Assembly: GCA_029706075.1 (NCBI GenBank)
Contig: JAINUG010000014.1
Span: 1,384,501 to 1,448,500, forward strand
Origin: Aldrovandia affinis
Lineage: Eukaryota > Chordata > Actinopteri > Notacanthiformes > Halosauridae
Reading direction: 5' to 3'
DNA: 64,000 bases
The position numbers and the translations under genes were made by a program. This document shows positions 45,321 to 57,039 of the stretch, piece by piece. The notes beneath the pieces were generated by a model, which was not told the origin of the DNA, ran no database searches, and saw nothing but the letters and a program-made list of their open reading frames with translations. Every line of letters begins with the position of its first letter. Positions within the stretch are counted from its first letter, which is position 1.

Positions 45321-47530
45321 TATAATACAAAACAACTTTATTTTTTCCATTGGATTATATTCAGTACTGTATGTGTGGCCATCTCGCCAAAGCTAAGTTA
45401 CTCACATTTACAAATCATACTCTCTGTAGATCTATAAAACACAATTCCCAAATTCGGTCTGCATACCTCATTATTGATATTGAAATGATGTTACAGCTAA
45501 ACGAAACAAGCACTGATCCAAGGCAAGGCTTCCCAAGGCAATTGAGTCATGGCATTATATTTTTAATACATTTATTTGAACTATTCAAGGTATGGCTTTC
45601 ACTGAACTAATAAAGTAATTGCTGAATACGTTCCAGAGAATCCGCAACATTAATTTTGATTTGACTGTATTATAACTGTATTATTTTAAACCCGTCTCCA
45701 ACAATGGGTTTTTTCAACATAGGCTTTGATGTGAATTGTGAGCTAAAACTGTCCAGACAGCAGAAATGATGATTCCATGTGCTTATGTAAAAGCAGCAGT
45801 GGGTTTGTAATAGCCTGTTTGATGCCATGCGAATTGTCATGTTAAAATGTGAGCAGAAGAACTGGCAGCAACATTGCTCACATTAACAAATGTGGATAGT
45901 ACTGTATATCGATCTTTAAATATAAGTTATCATTAAATGTGCGTTAAATGTGTCACATTCTGGAGTGAGTACACAGAGCATTTGTTGTGTGCTGCTAATG
46001 TTAGTCTTGTTTTAATTAAATGCTATGTAGCTGTGTAGCTAGGTGACCAGCTGTTTGAATTAAACATGGCACATGTGGCTTTCTGGCTGGCTACACCTAC
46101 ATTTATTGGTTAAAGAGTATACATTTAGTCCAGGGCCTACCTTGTAGTTACTGTAGCTATCTGAGCCACAAAACAATATGATGCAGTATGATGTATTATT
46201 TTACATGTCAAATGATAAGAAATACATTATAGAAATGATACTACTCTAAAAGCAGCACTATTAATCTTCTGGATCATTCAATAGCAAGCAAGCTACTTCC
46301 CACAGAAAAGAAATATGGTGTGCTTCAAGTTTTTATGAGCATGTTCTATTGGCTGAACTAGCATCACATGTGCACATCCTTATATAATGATTTCTAAATA
46401 ATGCTGCTGCATGGCCTGCAATTTGCTACAATGAAGAGATGATATTGCTTTAAATATATGTGTACAGATGATATTTTTGGTTGAAGTAGATATTGCCCAA
46501 TGGGGAGAATTATTAATTGGGGGAATGCAGCATTTCTTGTGGTGTAATTGGCAGGACAATTAAGAAGGAGAAGCAGAAGAAGAAGATAAGGAAGAAACAT
46601 GGTGTGCGGTGGGCCCGTGAATACTTTAGGTCCCAGCTCCTCTACCGCAGGGCTCTTCCAGGGGTCTTCTAGTCACATTGCTGAGGTCCTATTTTGGGGC
46701 GTGGGAAGATGAACCATGGCAGTTCAGGAGGAGGAGGCTCAGAAGGCCAGTCAGGCCTCAGGTGACATCCACCTCAGGTTCCCGTGGGGTCTCCAATGTT
46801 TAGTCCTGCTGCAGCGTTCATCACTGAGAGGGTTAACGGACTAAAAAGGTACTCTATTTTTTTCCACCTTGCTGTTTCCTTGATGTGTTTCTAAGCTGTT
46901 TCTGCTTTTTACGGGGAAATTTAGAAACAAAAATAAGAAAATGTTGATTAATTCATACAGGGCCATTTGCAATCCTGTGCAGTTCTGTTGCACTTTCCAG
47001 TCAGATGCTGTTGAGCTGTAGAGGTCTCTGTTGTCAATGTTAGCGCAAGAGATTTCTTTATGTATGCTTGTTGCATAGGGGTTTTGGCATGTGCGATTCA
47101 TTGGTAGGAGGACAGTTCAACAGCATGACATTTGTTCCAGGAGAAAATGTTGCAGTAACTCCATGTACTTTTCAAATGAGCTTGAAGAGGTTTTTATGTT
47201 GTTGGCCCTAGGTTTTTGACAAAATAGTTTTTTCCAAAATGTAATCATAGCAAAAATAACTGACTCAGAGTTTAACTGACTGATTAGCAGCAAAGATATA
47301 CAGGTATATCCTGTTGAATAATACCTTGAAAATCCTTGAACCGAAAAAAATCAAAAAACAATCAATACATCTTGAAAATAGTATACATTCACATGAGAGC
47401 AGACTTCCTACTCAGAAGTGCATAAGCAGTGCTTGGCGCTACCATGCAGTTCTGGCTACTGGAGCGGCTAATGGACCGCTTTTTTAATGAAAAAATCAAA
47501 CCACACTTTTTTGAGGTAAGGAAAAACATA
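45321..47530. other. Unassigned AT-rich intergenic DNA
   Basis: No gene or repeat family is recognised. A purine-rich AAGAAGGAGAAGCAGAAG run lies near 46562. Confidence 0.4.
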
Positions 47531-48140
47531 TCAAATAATACAAATCTGTGAGTGTTCCCCTTTAAACAAGTTTTCAGCTGAGACTTCATAATGGATGAAG
47601 CTTCTCATACTTTTTTCCAGTAAACTGTTCCATAATTTTGTGGCATAAACAGAAAAGGAAGCTTCACCACTTAGTACACAATTCACCTTTGGAACACACA
47701 AGAGCTTTGATTCACCATATCTCAATATTCTGCTTGGCTGATAATGAATTAAAATATCGGTTTTCAGGTGCTGCTCCATTACAAGTTGTAAACATAAGTA
47801 AATTAACTATAAAATCAATTCTAAACCAAACGGTTAACCAATGCTTTGACTTTAATACTGGGGAAATATGTGCTCTCTTGTTAGTTTTTGTAAGAATTGC
47901 AGCTGCGTTCTGTACAAATTGCAGCCATTATTTTTTGTTATTCTTATTTTCTATGTGAGGGTTGAAAGCTCAGATCAGCATCCAAAATAACACTACATTT
48001 TATAACACCAAACTATAGATTTGTTATTTGACACTAGAAGTCCTGAGCTCTGATAATTTTTCTATTTTTTCTTATGGTCCAATAATTAAGACTTCTGTGT
48101 TGTCTTGATTTAACTGAAGAAAATTTTGACACGTTATGTG
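47531..48140 (-). pseudogene. LINE (L2-like) ORF2 fragment, decayed, minus strand
   Basis: On the minus strand, pieces in several frames follow in order the C-terminal half of a fish LINE reverse transcriptase. NFLQLNQDNTEVLIIGP is at about 48075-48125. ILDADLSFQPSH is near 47965-48000. QNAAAILTKTNKRAHISPV and HWLTVWFRIDF are at about 47810-47915. YQPSRILRYGE and YATKLWNSLLEKSMRS are at 47570-47735. The end, FKGEHSQIC, is at about 47540. Stops and frame changes separate the pieces and everything upstream is missing, so it is a dead 5'-truncated copy. It belongs to a different subfamily from the copy at 4020. Confidence 0.78.
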
Positions 48141-48338
48141 GGATATGGACATGTTACAGTATCCAAAAGACGTGCCATAAATGTGTTGTTTTAGATACTG
48201 TTGCCAGGAAGAAGCGCTGGCTGAAAAAAAAGCAACAAGACTGATGCATTTATTTAGTCTACTGAGCATGTAGAGCAAAGCTAGTAAGCTAGCTGCTAGC
48301 TTTAAATGTTTAAAATTATATCTTTTGATTTTCTTCAT

Positions 48339-49807
48339 TTTTTATTCTTCACAATTAATATTCTTCATTTTTATATAAAAACATTTTCTCATGTGGGTGA
48401 AGCAGCATTATAGTTAATCAGCACTAAACATGAAAGGGTTACATGGGGCATGTCTGTACGCTATGTGGTCAATCAAGCTTCAGCGATGATGTAGGATTTA
48501 CATAAACTTCCAGGCTTCCACACTGCCCTTTACCTCATTGTGCAAGAATGACTCTGATCGATGCAAACCCCTTGTGACCGAGCTGTCAATCAGCCAATCA
48601 GACGTTATTTAGTACGGCACTCTCTCCGATCTAAATTGTCATGGGCCACTTTGCAGTGCACTATTTCCACATCGATTTTTGCACCATGTGCTGTTCCGTG
48701 ATGATGCAGTGACATTCCGCCCTGAGGGATGGTGACAGGGTGGCGCATGGGGATAGAGGCGGGGTCGGGGGATGATTGACAGGTGAGGGGAAGGTAACCT
48801 GAGAGGGAAGTGTGAGTGAGCCCCCAGGAGCTGGCTATAAAGATTCGAGGCACATGCGGGTGCGATATTGAATCCCAGGCCAAGCGTGTCCTGTAAATAA
48901 AAAATCAATGGCAAACAAAGGGACTGATAGCCTTTTCAGTTTAATCCGCCCCCATTCCAGAAGCCTGCTAGAGAACGCCCCCGCCAAGATGCTTTACACT
49001 TCCGAGCAAACAGGGGAATGGAGAGGGGCTGCCATTTGTTTTTTGTGGATAATAGTTTTCCAAAAAGGTCACAGTAACCGCAGTTCATGCCTACAGAGAT
49101 TTGCATCAAGGGCTTGCAGGTTTTAATGAGCACACAGCGCAGTGTGGCCGTTTTATTGATGAAACGACTCGTGATGTTTGCATGCAGTGTCATCCAAGGG
49201 GTTTGTTGGATTAGGCAAGGTGTTGCGTGTCCATGCAGCTCAATTGAATTCAAATAAACTTGAGGCTTCTGTGGGTTTTTTGTTTTTTTTACTTACAAAG
49301 CCTTTATTGATTCACATCGAAAGTCCAATGCCAGGAGCTCCCGAATCGGGGGCCGAGAAAGAACCGTATCTTTGGCTCTGGAGCTCAGTTTATTTTGGAG
49401 GCAGTGGCTGTGAAATGAATGGTGAGCCTTATCCTCACACAGTTCCTGACAAGTTTAAGCCATGCAGATCTATGACATCTATGATGGAGATCTATGACAT
49501 ACGGGCGGTTTATTTTAGGGCCGGGGGTGAATTTAGGTTGCAACAGTTGCTGGACGGGTCACAGATCAGGGTTAAGGGATGGGGGTGGGGGGGTGAGGTG
49601 AGCAGGTGAAACTTGGGGTGTGGGGGGCAGGTTACCAGCTCTCCCAAGAAGAAAGAGTCCATGAAAGCAGAGATACTGAGGTCTTATGTCGGCAGCTGTG
49701 TGTGATGCCACAGTCACGGGCTATTCTCACATTTTCATACCTTCATATTTCAGTGTCTTGAAAATAAAAACTCAAAACAGCACTAGGGATGATACTGTGT
49801 GGCTGGT
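48339..49807. other. Unassigned intergenic DNA
   Basis: No gene is recognised. The part at 48530-48900 is transposon-free and CpG-retaining and may be a conserved non-coding element (inference only). A 143-codon frame at 49178-49609 has no motif. Confidence 0.35.
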
Positions 49808-49995
49808 GGTTCTGTGTGGCTCAGTAGGTAGAGCATGGCACTGGCAATGCTTACATTGTGGGTTAGTTTCCCATTGGGACCACATATACTGAAAAATGTA
49901 TCCATTAATTACTGTAAGTCACTTAGTATAAAGGTATAAAACCATCTGGCACCAAATGGCACATACATATATATATACTGTATACAGTATATATA
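49808..49995 (+). repeat. tRNA-derived SINE (family B), ending in a palindrome
   Basis: The head TGTGTGGCTCAGTAGGTAG and the phrase CCCATTGGGACCACATATAC are well preserved. The tail is decayed. From about 49949 the sequence folds back on itself (CCATCTGGCACC...AAATGGCACATACATATATA against its inverse up to 50014). Confidence 0.75.
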
Positions 49996-50028
49996 TGTGC
50001 TATTTAGCAGATGGCTCTATACTTTTTT

Positions 50029-50452
50029 TGTGGCACCTGCCTGCCCCTTTAAAGCATGTGGTTGACAAGAGTCAGAGCAACTACAGCTACCAGCAGCCTG
50101 CAGTCCCACACCTGGCCACCAACTGAATGAAGCAATTGGGGGGCAGCTGAATCCAATACTGAACTCAATAAAAGGACTGATTATGTTGCATTAAGGGGGC
50201 AGAGTGGGAAGAGCGGTTGGAGGGCAACAAGCAGGCACTGCAGGCCTAATTTACTGTGATGTTTGAGTCTGGTTGTTTTCTGAGAAGAGTCTTTCATTTG
50301 TTACATTAGTTGTGAGACTTTATTTTGTGTTTAGTAGAAATAATGTATTAAAATTATTGTTTTGTTTCAATCCTGCCTCCTCTGCATTTTGTCGCTTGCC
50401 TACACCCTCTGAAAAGGTCATTGTGTGTCACACACCCCCCAGTGACACTACA
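50029..50452 (+). mobile_element. Possible solo LTR
   Basis: The segment starts TGTGGCACCTGCCTGCCCC, has a TATA-like CAATAAAAGG near 50167 and ends in GTGACACTACA. The order of features resembles a fish gypsy LTR. I found no convincing target duplication, so the borders are uncertain. Confidence 0.35.
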
Positions 50453-52599
50453 ATATGTATATACAAAAAAACTAAAAACAATCAATTTACTTCAAAAGTA
50501 GATTGAGATTTGTAAGTTACATTTGCGAGCATTGATCAATCGAGTATTGACCATTGAGAGATGACATCCATGCTCTCCATACAGGTGATTAGGTAATTTT
50601 GCTCCCATTTTGCTCTCTCTGTTCATACTGGGCCATGTCCAACAGAGTCCATCTTTCAGCAGATGACATCTAACTTTAATTAACTCTGACAGCATCTCGA
50701 TGAGTTTGGTTTAAATGCTCTCCCAAAATGTTCAGTAGAGAGTTACGGGGGTTCCACAGCCAAAAAATGAGGCATGCCACCGATTTCACATGGACATTTT
50801 TTGTCCTGTATTGTTGAAACTAAAGTTCCATGATCAGAACTTCTTAGTCCAGCAATTCAAGTAGTTACTGGCACTCCTTGGCTTCGGAGGTGAGCACGTT
50901 TATTAGGTAAAGAGCTTACTTGTCGGAGCCGGGAACCTGCTGTTCTGCTCCACAGCATAGCAACATTAGCATACTGTTAAATGCTGGATCTTTTTGGGAG
51001 GACAGAACGTATAACTGCCAAACTCTTTCGTCATCCAGCCTGACAGTTTGTATATAATTGCTGCACTACTTTTCCCATTATGCACCAAAATCAGTTGCCT
51101 TCCAATTATAAAACAGGTCAAACCAATTTGACTCTCAGAAATTCATACACAGGGCACGATAGAAATCGGACATGAGACCGGGTTGAGTGGACATGACAGG
51201 GCTGTCAGTCTGTGAGTGGGGACAAAGTTGAGAGCAAGTTGGAGAAAGTTTTTGTGCTCATCCAGCAGCTGGAACATGTTTGAGAGCGTCTGGTCTGGGC
51301 TGTCAGTTTTCCCTCCGGTATTTTTGTTGGACGTGTTTTTTCCCCCCCATTTGGTATTGTTTTGTTTTGTTTTCTAATGCGTCCGTGACAGGAGTCACCT
51401 GCTTCTGTTCGGAGAGAAGTGGGAAATGAGAGAGAAACATCTCTCACGAGGGTACTGTAGGTGCCCCTAAGACTGGATCACTGGATGAAATGTTACACCC
51501 AGGAACGTGGCCTATGTAATCCTCATCAAACACTGTATAAATAGCTCTGCAGTAGCACAGGAAAGTAGCTCATTCCACACACTCCCTACACTGGTAAGGA
51601 CTGGCATTAAGATTCTGAATTGAATTAATGGACCAAACCAATTAAACACCATTTGAGATGTGTGACATTTTTCGCGCTGGCACCAAGCATTTAATATCAA
51701 AGCTGCTGTTGAAAATGAGAGAGAAGACATTTCATTTATTTCAGTCAAATACAGTGGGCTATTCGTCAGTCGGCTAGCAATACAATGTGGTCTTCCTGTA
51801 AGCAATGACTTAGCAAGACAGCATAGCACACTACTACAGTACCCTCTTTACATTCTCCTATAGAACTAAAATTACACAACAACATTTCTTCATGTGTTCT
51901 TTGATGTTTGTATAGTCCACCACCTCTAAGACGACCCGATCAGACCATGTTTTTAATCGCTCCCTTGCTACTATGAAACGCCATGCCCCTCATGCTTTGT
52001 GCAGCATATCAAATATTTTACCCTCCTCCCACCCCGGCACACATTCAAACATGACCATCCAGTGAACAATTGTTTTGCTGAAACTCAAACCCACTTGGAC
52101 TGAGTTAAGAAACAAGCTTTTCTTAAATTAGTTTCTAGTTTAATACCCCGCCTCTCCATACACACACACATGCCCTCACTCTGCACACACACACTGAATA
52201 GTAACAGTTCAGCCTCAGAATCACATTTCATAGCCTCCCCATGGATGTCCTCCTGCTTCGAGTTCTGTAGCCATGACGACGGAAACACCACAAAGTGTGC
52301 GAGAACCAGCCAAATAATGAAGGCTTTCTACAGACCTTCAGCCCTACAGAGCCTCACCAAGGGAGTTAGGGCATTTTGCTCCTCCTGATTTCAGTTACTA
52401 TAACCTTTAACCTTTAGCCCCTTAGATAAAGCCAAACCTAGTGCATGTATTTATTCATCATATTTCCAGTTGGCCTTTATTGAGGCTCTGTTCTGTCAAT
52501 GAGTTCATAAAGAGCAGTGGTGTATGCAAAGCTGTCAACTACAGTGAAAGGTCTCACAAGTTTTAAGCTGAATCTTTAAAAAAAAAAAGTTTAATCCAG
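50453..52599. other. Unassigned intergenic DNA
   Basis: No gene or repeat family is recognised. Confidence 0.4.
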
Positions 52600-53990
52600 A
52601 ATGTGTCTTTCAGCGAGATAGTGGTAACTAGCTGCCTTAATTGTCTATTTAAAAACACACGCAAAACTCCCTCTCCGGAGAATTAAGTGAAAAGAAATGA
52701 TGCATTAGCCTTTCAAAAAGTTTCCTCATGCCCACGGCTGTAGGTATCTAAGGGCAACTGTGTGGTTTCTATAGGAACCCAAAATTGTTTTGGGTTGGAT
52801 ATTATATGGGAGGCACTCTGTCAGTCTGCCATTAAATTTTCCCTTATGAACTCACAGAACTAATTTCATGGCACATTAATTTGTCTTACAATGCAGAGGC
52901 TGCACCCCACGATGTGGCGATAATTGCTTGTATTAAATTAAAACTAAAATTAAATCCAAGTCTCCAAACTGTTGCCTCATGAAGATTACGTCTCCGACGC
53001 GGCAAAAGTGTTTGGCATCAAAAACAGTGAAGCAATTTACGAGGTTTGTTTTCTGCAATAATTGGGAAAGTGTAGATAGTACTTTTTTAAATTTAATTAA
53101 AATAAATAAATATGTATTATTCACACGATGATATGTCCTCATTATTTTTTCACGTGTGTTTAATTGGCACGCTTTAGGCAGCTACCTGTGAGTAAAACAT
53201 TTTACATAGGTGACATAGAGGGCAAACCGTTATGAGTATGAGAGGCATGCTGTAATTAATAAAGCAAATCTGCATATTTTTAAGTGGGCAAATAATGAAA
53301 CCCCATGTGAGCAGTTACAAAAGATTAAAAGTGGGGAGGGGGGGGGGGGTTTAAAAGGTGGAGGTCAAAGGCAGGAAGGGGGGTGGGGTGGGCGGCTGGT
53401 CTGTGCTCTCACTCGCACCCCCACAAAGCAACCAGATATGTTGGAGATTTAGTAGCCCTCTTTTTAATACTTAATGAGCTTAACGTGACTATGTGGGGAA
53501 GAGACAGCGACTGGAATTCGCCAAGGAAACCCAGAGACGATCCGGGCTTATGGGCCGCTTAAGATAACGAGTGGGACAATGCCTGTGAGGAGGCCGCAGG
53601 CAGGGGGGAGGAGGAGTGGGCCGCACGCGGGGGTCCTCTCAGGAGCAAAAAGAAAAAGGCTTTTAAAGGTATTTGATCCCAGGATTACTCCCTGAAATTA
53701 CCTTACCATGCCTGCAGGTTACATTCTGCAGACGAAGAGTGGCGGTGGGTTTCTATGTCACGGTGTCACATTCTGAGCTTTAAAGTGCGTCTGTGAGCCC
53801 AGCGTATCTCACACTGTAATAAGCCCCCCCCCCCTTTCTCTCTCTTTCTGACTCTCCCTCTCTCCATGTGTGTATTTTCATTAGTTCCTTTTGTTTTCTG
53901 TCCTCAGCACAATTGTATTAATTAGACGCAGCACAAGCAAACAAGAAAAGAGATTTGCTGCCAGCTGTTTGTAATCGGCTACCCATCTTG
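52600..53990. other. Repeat-poor region, candidate conserved non-coding elements
   Basis: Two blocks (52600-53160 and 53440-53990) lack transposon signatures and are rich in homeodomain-type TAATTA/ATTAAA cores (for example TTGTATTAATTAGACGCAGC near 53910). A poly-G run (53334-53351) and GC-rich purine stretch lie between them. Assignment is from texture only. Confidence 0.25.
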
Positions 53991-56900
53991 CCTAAGATCC
54001 GGCACAGTTTCAATGCAATTCCTTGCACTGAGAGCTATCTGTAGTATAGTCAAGAATATAGCTGTTTATAGAAGATAAAAACACATTGCTAATAAAAAGC
54101 GATGTAGGCCACATGGCTATGGCACACACAGTCTAATATGTTTTGCACCTGCAAAGAGGTACAATGCATTGGAAATTGGCTGACCATCAAAATGTCTACT
54201 TAAGCAGTCTTGGTAACCTGAAACATCATTGGACCATAGAACCGCAATCATCTCTCACAAGAACATAAATATTTAACAGCCGCTCACTACCCCCCCAACC
54301 CCGACCCCCCGATAAGTATCCAGGATATGTCAGTGAAGGCCTAGCTCATATTCTGCATGGAAGACAGTCAAATCTCTTTGCCTGTCCTTCACATGCATAT
54401 TTCTAATTCCAGCTTAATGTCTCCCTAGAACCCTTAAAAAAAATGACTTGGCTTAAGATTATACCTTGAGACTTCTCTCAGATTCGACCATGCATTCTGT
54501 TGCCCGATGTTGGCCTTGGTCCATATTTTATAATGAACACAAGAAAAGGTTCTAAAAGGTTAGTGTTCAGTGTCAAAACGTGAGAACGCTAATGATTTCA
54601 AACGTTCAACAACTGAATGCCGATCATGATTGTGGATCAGTGAAGATGTTTTGGGGTTTCCATGGAAATGTGCACATGGAGTATTTAATAATAGGATGCT
54701 GCTTGCCAGATGGAAGCAGGGATGGGATGAGCAAAGCGCACGCAACAATAATGAACACCCATTAAAGCTGCTAAAGGCCCAAAGGGGTAATGTATGGAAG
54801 CCACTTGTTCTTCTCAGAAGCATCTCATTAGTCTCATGGTGGGATTTAAACTGCTGTTTTTATTTTGTATTTTCATTTTGTATTTCAACTTAAGGATCGG
54901 ATAATAGAAATATATTTGTTATGCAGTGCAGCTTTATTGCATTTTAAAAAACCTCAGAAAACCAGAGAACAGATTTTGTAATCTGCATGCATATTTAAGG
55001 CAGGTCCCCTTAACCAAGGCAATGAACTTGACAGTACAGTCAGTTTATTCAGCTGGAGATTTTCAGTGTCCTAAAGCCTATATGAAGCACGTAACGTTGT
55101 AATAATGTAATAACGTCTTTATAATACATTCGTAAGCACATTCAATGCATGTTGCATGTTATTACTGTTCCCAAATGTGACATATCGTAATGCATCGAAG
55201 GTCAATGCTCCTGCTGTTTATGAATGATTTAAAACAAATATTTATGAATGATTTATGTTTATGTGTTATGTTGTGGTACTGAAGGTGTTATACTGTGTAT
55301 ATGCATGCAGAAGGATGTAGAAATATAGAAATATACACTATACACTAAAAGTTTGTAAGTCAGTTACTTTTTACCAAGGCAGCAGTGGGTCCACTCCAGA
55401 TTGGAGCCTGCAACCTTTTTTATGTGTTTTTTAATCAGTTATTTTTAATGTAATTTACTATAACAAACAATGTAAAAGGTTACAAATTAAAGACAGCTAC
55501 ATTTCACAAAAGTTCTGTCCAGCTCCCCTGAAAGAATACTCACAAATGGGAAAGTACTCCGGCAACAAACAAGTTTTTCCAACAAGTGCATCCTAACCCC
55601 TGAAACACTGAAGATTTGATTGATGGACCAGATGGATCGATGTATTTTGACTCCAACTTCTGAGAGACAAGTTGGGGATGGGGGCACTGGTTGCTTTGGA
55701 CTCTCCCCTGAAAGAGGACACTAATGGAGTGGCCGTCTGCTGGGTCAAGAGATTAATCACACTTAAAAGCCAAAAGGGTGAGGCGTGCCATCCCCCCAAA
55801 CGGAATTACCTCATTAGAAAAAAGTTTGCCGTGACAAACAAAAACAACAGAGAGGTTGGCTGCCAGTGAATGGTATAGCGCTCAGGGGTCAAGGTCACCA
55901 CGTCAAGTGAAAAGCGGCGGGCTGGGAGACTGACCGCTCCGTTTGAGGTCACTGTCGCTTGAACCCTTATGGAGGAAAATAGAACGAAAACGCAGAGGGT
56001 CAATTTAACTTCAACAGTCTTGAGAGCCGTGGTGGGGAGACTCGCACAGAGCTAATCACTCAAAAAAAGACAAAAATTGAAATGAAAGATGAAAGTCAGG
56101 CTTTAGTCAAACCTCTGGACTGTCTCTTTTGTTGACCCTTGCTTGTCTAGACATTCAGATATTTCATGTTAACCACGTCTCATATGTTGTGTGGGAATGC
56201 CATCCGCTGTTTTGATGGGTGGATGAGTGCAATGTTCAAAGTCTGATCAGAGAAGATTGAAAAAATCTATAACAGAAACAAGGATGAAACAGCTCATATA
56301 CTTGAGTTTTAGCTGAAGCGAGACTCCATTCACCACCTAAAGTCTCACAGAGTTCCAAACGTATTATCTAAATGTTGGGAGCCCTTGCTGATGTCTTGGG
56401 ATGGAGGAAACAAAAAGCTTCAGGACTGCATTGAAATATGCTCTGTTTAAATGATGTGGGCATGCCACCGATATACAGCTCTGGTTCTGATTAATCACCA
56501 GATTTTTCCCAAAGTGACTGTTGGAAATGGACGGTGGTTAGTTGTGAATAACTCTGACTGAGCGATCTGAGATTTGTGATTATTTATGTTTGGGAGTTGG
56601 CCAGTCGATTGATCAACAAATCAATAAATCAAGCAAGCAATTTTGTATTTAGTATAGTGTCATGTACTATGCACCATGTAGGCTATAGTGCCAGAATTTC
56701 ACAGAATGTTTCACAATGGGCATTTTCCATAAGAATATTAATTAAAAAAATAAATAAAGTCAATTTAGCCAATATGGGAAAGAAGTTTTTACAAAAAGAT
56801 TCCCTGACCCCTTTTTAGATGATTGAGTTAAGACAGCCAGTGGCCATGCATGGTCTTCCAAGCATCACTTCAAGTAGCTTCTGACTTAAGAAAATGCGCT

Positions 56901-57039
56901 ATACAGGAGACAGAGTGGACTGTTTTGAGCCACCCAACAAAGACAAGAAAGAAAAAGTATTTGCAGCACAGTGTGAAGTGTTTGCAATGTCAACACCACA
57001 AGAGCATATCTGAGACCCTAAGCAGGTGCTGCAGTGACA
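53991..57039. other. Unassigned intergenic DNA
   Basis: No gene is recognised. The block at 54560-54810 is again transposon-free with intact CpGs and may be a conserved element; this is weak inference. Confidence 0.35.

Noticed and set aside
49178-49609. A 143-codon plus-strand open frame
   Set aside because: It has no recognisable domain, crosses a poly-T stretch and ends in a G-rich low-complexity run. There is no splice or codon-use support that I can see.
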